From NCBI GenBank assembly GCA_964458835.1, contig CAYWKV010000156.1, positions 1 to 7,301 on the forward strand: a DNA stretch of 7,301 nucleotides. The letters are read 5' to 3'. The notes under the pieces are model-generated. The model was not told where the DNA came from, searched no databases, and worked only from the letters and a program-made list of their open reading frames with translations. The stretch's first letter is position 1; each line of letters starts with the position of its first letter. The position numbers and the translations under genes were made by a program. Shown in pieces: positions 5,873-7,301 of the stretch. The DNA is from JAHJQQ01 sp964458835. Lineage in GTDB: Bacteria > Pseudomonadota > Gammaproteobacteria > Thiohalobacterales > Thiohalobacteraceae.

Positions 5873-7243
5873 ATGGACCATGTTCTGAACCGGCTCACCG
5901 AATGGAGCGGCGCGCTGTCCAGCCTGCTGTGGACCAGCCCCGTCACCCTGGCGGTACTCCTCGGTACCGGCCTCTACCTGACCCTGCGCCTGGGCTTCGT
6001 CCAGCTGCGCGGCTTCCGCCACGGCACCCAATTGCTGAGCGGCAAGTACACCGACCCGCGGCACGTCGGCGAGGTCTCGCACTTCCAGGCGCTGTCCACG
6101 GCGCTGTCGGCGACGGTCGGCACCGGCAACATCGCCGGCGTCGCCACGGCCATCTCGCTGGGCGGGCCGGGCGCCCTGTTCTGGATGTGGATGACCGCCT
6201 TCCTCGGCATGGCCACCAAGTTCGCCGAATGCACCCTCGCGCTGAAGTTCCGCGAGGTCAGCCCCGGTGGCGAGGTGGCCGGCGGGCCGATGTACACGCT
6301 GCTGCACGGGCTCAAAATGAAGCGGCTGGCGGCCCTGTTCGCCGGCTTCGCGCTGATCGCCTCGTTCGGCATCGGCAACATGGTGCAGGCCAATTCGGTG
6401 GTCGACGGCATCACCTATATTTTTCCCGAGGCACGCGCGTTCGCCTGGCTGCTGGGCCTGGGCATGGCCACCCTGGTGGCGCTGGTGATTCTCGGCGGCA
6501 TCCGGCGCATCGCGCATGTCGCCGCCATCCTCGTGCCGTTCATGGCCTTGTTCTATATCGTCGCGTCGCTGCTGGTGCTGTTCAATCATGCCGCCGACAT
6601 CCCGCGTGCGCTCACCACCGTCTTCAACAGTGCATTGAACGTGTCGGCCGTCGGCGCCGCCGCCGTCGGCGAGGCCATCCGCTGGGGCGTGGCCCGCGGC
6701 CTGTTCTCCAACGAGGCCGGCCTCGGCTCCTCGCCCATGGCGCATGCCGCGGCGCGCACCAACGAGCCCGTGCGCGAAGGCCTGGTCGCGATGCTGGAGC
6801 CCTTCATCGACACGCTGGTGATCTGCAGCATGACCGGCCTGGTGATCGTCGTGACCGGCAGTTATATCGACCGGCCGGAGACGCTGGTCGGCGCGGCGCT
6901 CACCGCACACGCCTTCGGCACGACGCTCGGCGCCGCCGGCGCCTGGGTGGTCGGTGTCGGCCTGACGCTGTTCGCCTTTTCCACCATCATCTCCTGGTCC
7001 TATTACGGCGACCGCTCGGCACGCTTCCTGTTCGGCGAGGGCGCGGTCATGCCCTACCGCGTCGTATTCTCGTTGCTGGTGGTCTTCGGCGCCGCCGTGC
7101 CGCTGCAGCTGGTGTGGAATTTCGCCGACATCGCCAATATCCTGATGGCCATCCCCAACCTCATCGCCCTGCTGCTGCTCGCCGGGCTGGTGAAAAAACT
7201 GCGGGACGAGTACTTTTCGCGCACGCATGTGCCGATGCGGTGA
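5873..7243 (+). CDS. Sodium:alanine/glycine symporter, AGCS family
   Basis: A complete 456-residue polytopic inner-membrane transporter of the alanine or glycine:cation symporter family (TC 2.A.25), which brings in small neutral amino acids with Na+. Diagnostic blocks are TVGTGNIAGVATAISLGGPG (81-100) running into ALFWMWMTAFLGMATKF (101-117), the family signature; GGPMYTL (137-143); GIGNMVQANSV (166-176); WGVARGLFSNEAGLGSSPMA (271-290); and FAFSTIISWSYYGDRS (367-382). The length matches the family. The ATG at 5873 has a weak GAGCGGA 7 bases upstream, and the protein starts with the typical short stretch before the first helix. It lies 57 bases after the protease gene on the same strand with no visible terminator between them. 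Its stop codon is the first TGA of a heptamer repeat. Alanine and glycine are the usual substrates; the exact one and the ion (Na+ or H+) cannot be read from the sequence. Confidence 0.95.
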   Translation: MDHVLNRLTEWSGALSSLLWTSPVTLAVLLGTGLYLTLRLGFVQLRGFRHGTQLLSGKYTDPRHVGEVSHFQALSTALSATVGTGNIAGVATAISLGGPGALFWMWMTAFLGMATKFAECTLALKFREVSPGGEVAGGPMYTLLHGLKMKRLAALFAGFALIASFGIGNMVQANSVVDGITYIFPEARAFAWLLGLGMATLVALVILGGIRRIAHVAAILVPFMALFYIVASLLVLFNHAADIPRALTTVFNSALNVSAVGAAAVGEAIRWGVARGLFSNEAGLGSSPMAHAAARTNEPVREGLVAMLEPFIDTLVICSMTGLVIVVTGSYIDRPETLVGAALTAHAFGTTLGAAGAWVVGVGLTLFAFSTIISWSYYGDRSARFLFGEGAVMPYRVVFSLLVVFGAAVPLQLVWNFADIANILMAIPNLIALLLLAGLVKKLRDEYFSRTHVPMR

Positions 7244-7275
7244 GGAGTGAGGAGTGGGGAGTGGGGCGTGGGTGA
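7241..7275 (+). repeat. Degenerate heptamer tandem repeat (TGAGGAG)n at the 3' end of the symporter gene
   Basis: Five units of 7 bases: TGAGGAG, TGAGGAG, TGGGGAG, TGGGGCG, TGGGTGA. The first two are perfect and the rest decay. The TGA of the first unit is the stop codon of the symporter gene. In transcription direction the unit is the same as in the repeat at 1-34, so the two arrays face each other as inverted copies at the window ends. Confidence 0.88.
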
Positions 7276-7277
7276 GT

Positions 7278-7301
7278 ATGGTTTTTTCGACGGTCGGCCA
7301 C
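7278..7301 (+). CDS. Possible start of a further gene (partial)
   Basis: An ATG at 7278 opens eight codons (MVFSTVGH) that run off the window. A G-rich stretch with GGTGAG lies just upstream and could serve as a weak Shine-Dalgarno. Too little is visible to identify a family, and the frame could close just outside. Recorded only so that the edge is not read as empty. Confidence 0.2.

Noticed and set aside
5855..7228. Long open frame on the minus strand opposite the symporter gene, and a +1-shifted plus-strand frame at 5902-7275
   Set aside because: Both are compositionally abnormal shadows of a clear AGCS symporter gene with strong family signatures.
1..7275. The interval as a mobile element bounded by inverted repeats
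   Set aside because: The end repeats are simple heptamer arrays of different purity. No transposase, integrase or target duplication is visible, and the content is ordinary chromosomal transport genes.
7269..7301. Intrinsic terminator ending in the T-run at 7282-7287
   Set aside because: No stable inverted repeat precedes the T-run. The G-rich sequence before it is the decayed heptamer array.

Overview
The window is GC-rich DNA, almost fully coding, with dense short-overlap operons and Shine-Dalgarno-led genes. It looks like a proteobacterial chromosome. The protein types (a P-II-like/CBS/DUF1538 cluster, a P2-type ATPase, a TIGR02281-like membrane aspartic protease and an AGCS symporter) suggest a gammaproteobacterium, perhaps of the Chromatiales/Ectothiorhodospiraceae kind. 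That placement is inference; there is no rRNA or other marker here.

Layout. The left third (19-2302) is one minus-strand operon of four tightly packed genes. In order of transcription they are a DUF1538 membrane protein (TTG start at 2302), a second paralogous DUF1538 membrane protein, a small P-II-like protein and a two-CBS-domain protein. The junctions are TGATG, a 3-nt gap with a strong Shine-Dalgarno, and ATGA. A divergent intergenic region (2303-2539) carries a candidate sigma70 promoter for this operon and a 7-bp inverted repeat. On the plus strand follow a 900-residue P-type cation ATPase (2540-5242), a membrane-anchored retropepsin-like protease (5285-5815) and a sodium:alanine/glycine symporter (5873-7243). 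The last bases may hold the first codons of another plus-strand gene.

Both window edges carry a heptamer tandem repeat, TGAGGAG in the direction of transcription. In both cases it supplies the stop codon of the gene running into it (the CBS gene on the left, the symporter gene on the right).

How the genes may work together. A pair of DUF1538 proteins has, as I recall, been reported as a two-component Na+(Li+,K+)/H+ antiporter (UmpAB) in Halomonas. Here the pair is coupled to two soluble proteins of nucleotide-sensing families (P-II and CBS). It faces a P2-type ATPase that keeps most of the Ca2+-pump ion ligands but has Ala where the central Asp of transmembrane helix 6 should be. A Na+-coupled amino-acid symporter lies nearby. 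The most interesting reading is a cation-transport module whose antiporter is gated by a P-II-like/CBS pair sensing energy state. The gene content is seen directly; the regulation and the ions moved are inferred.
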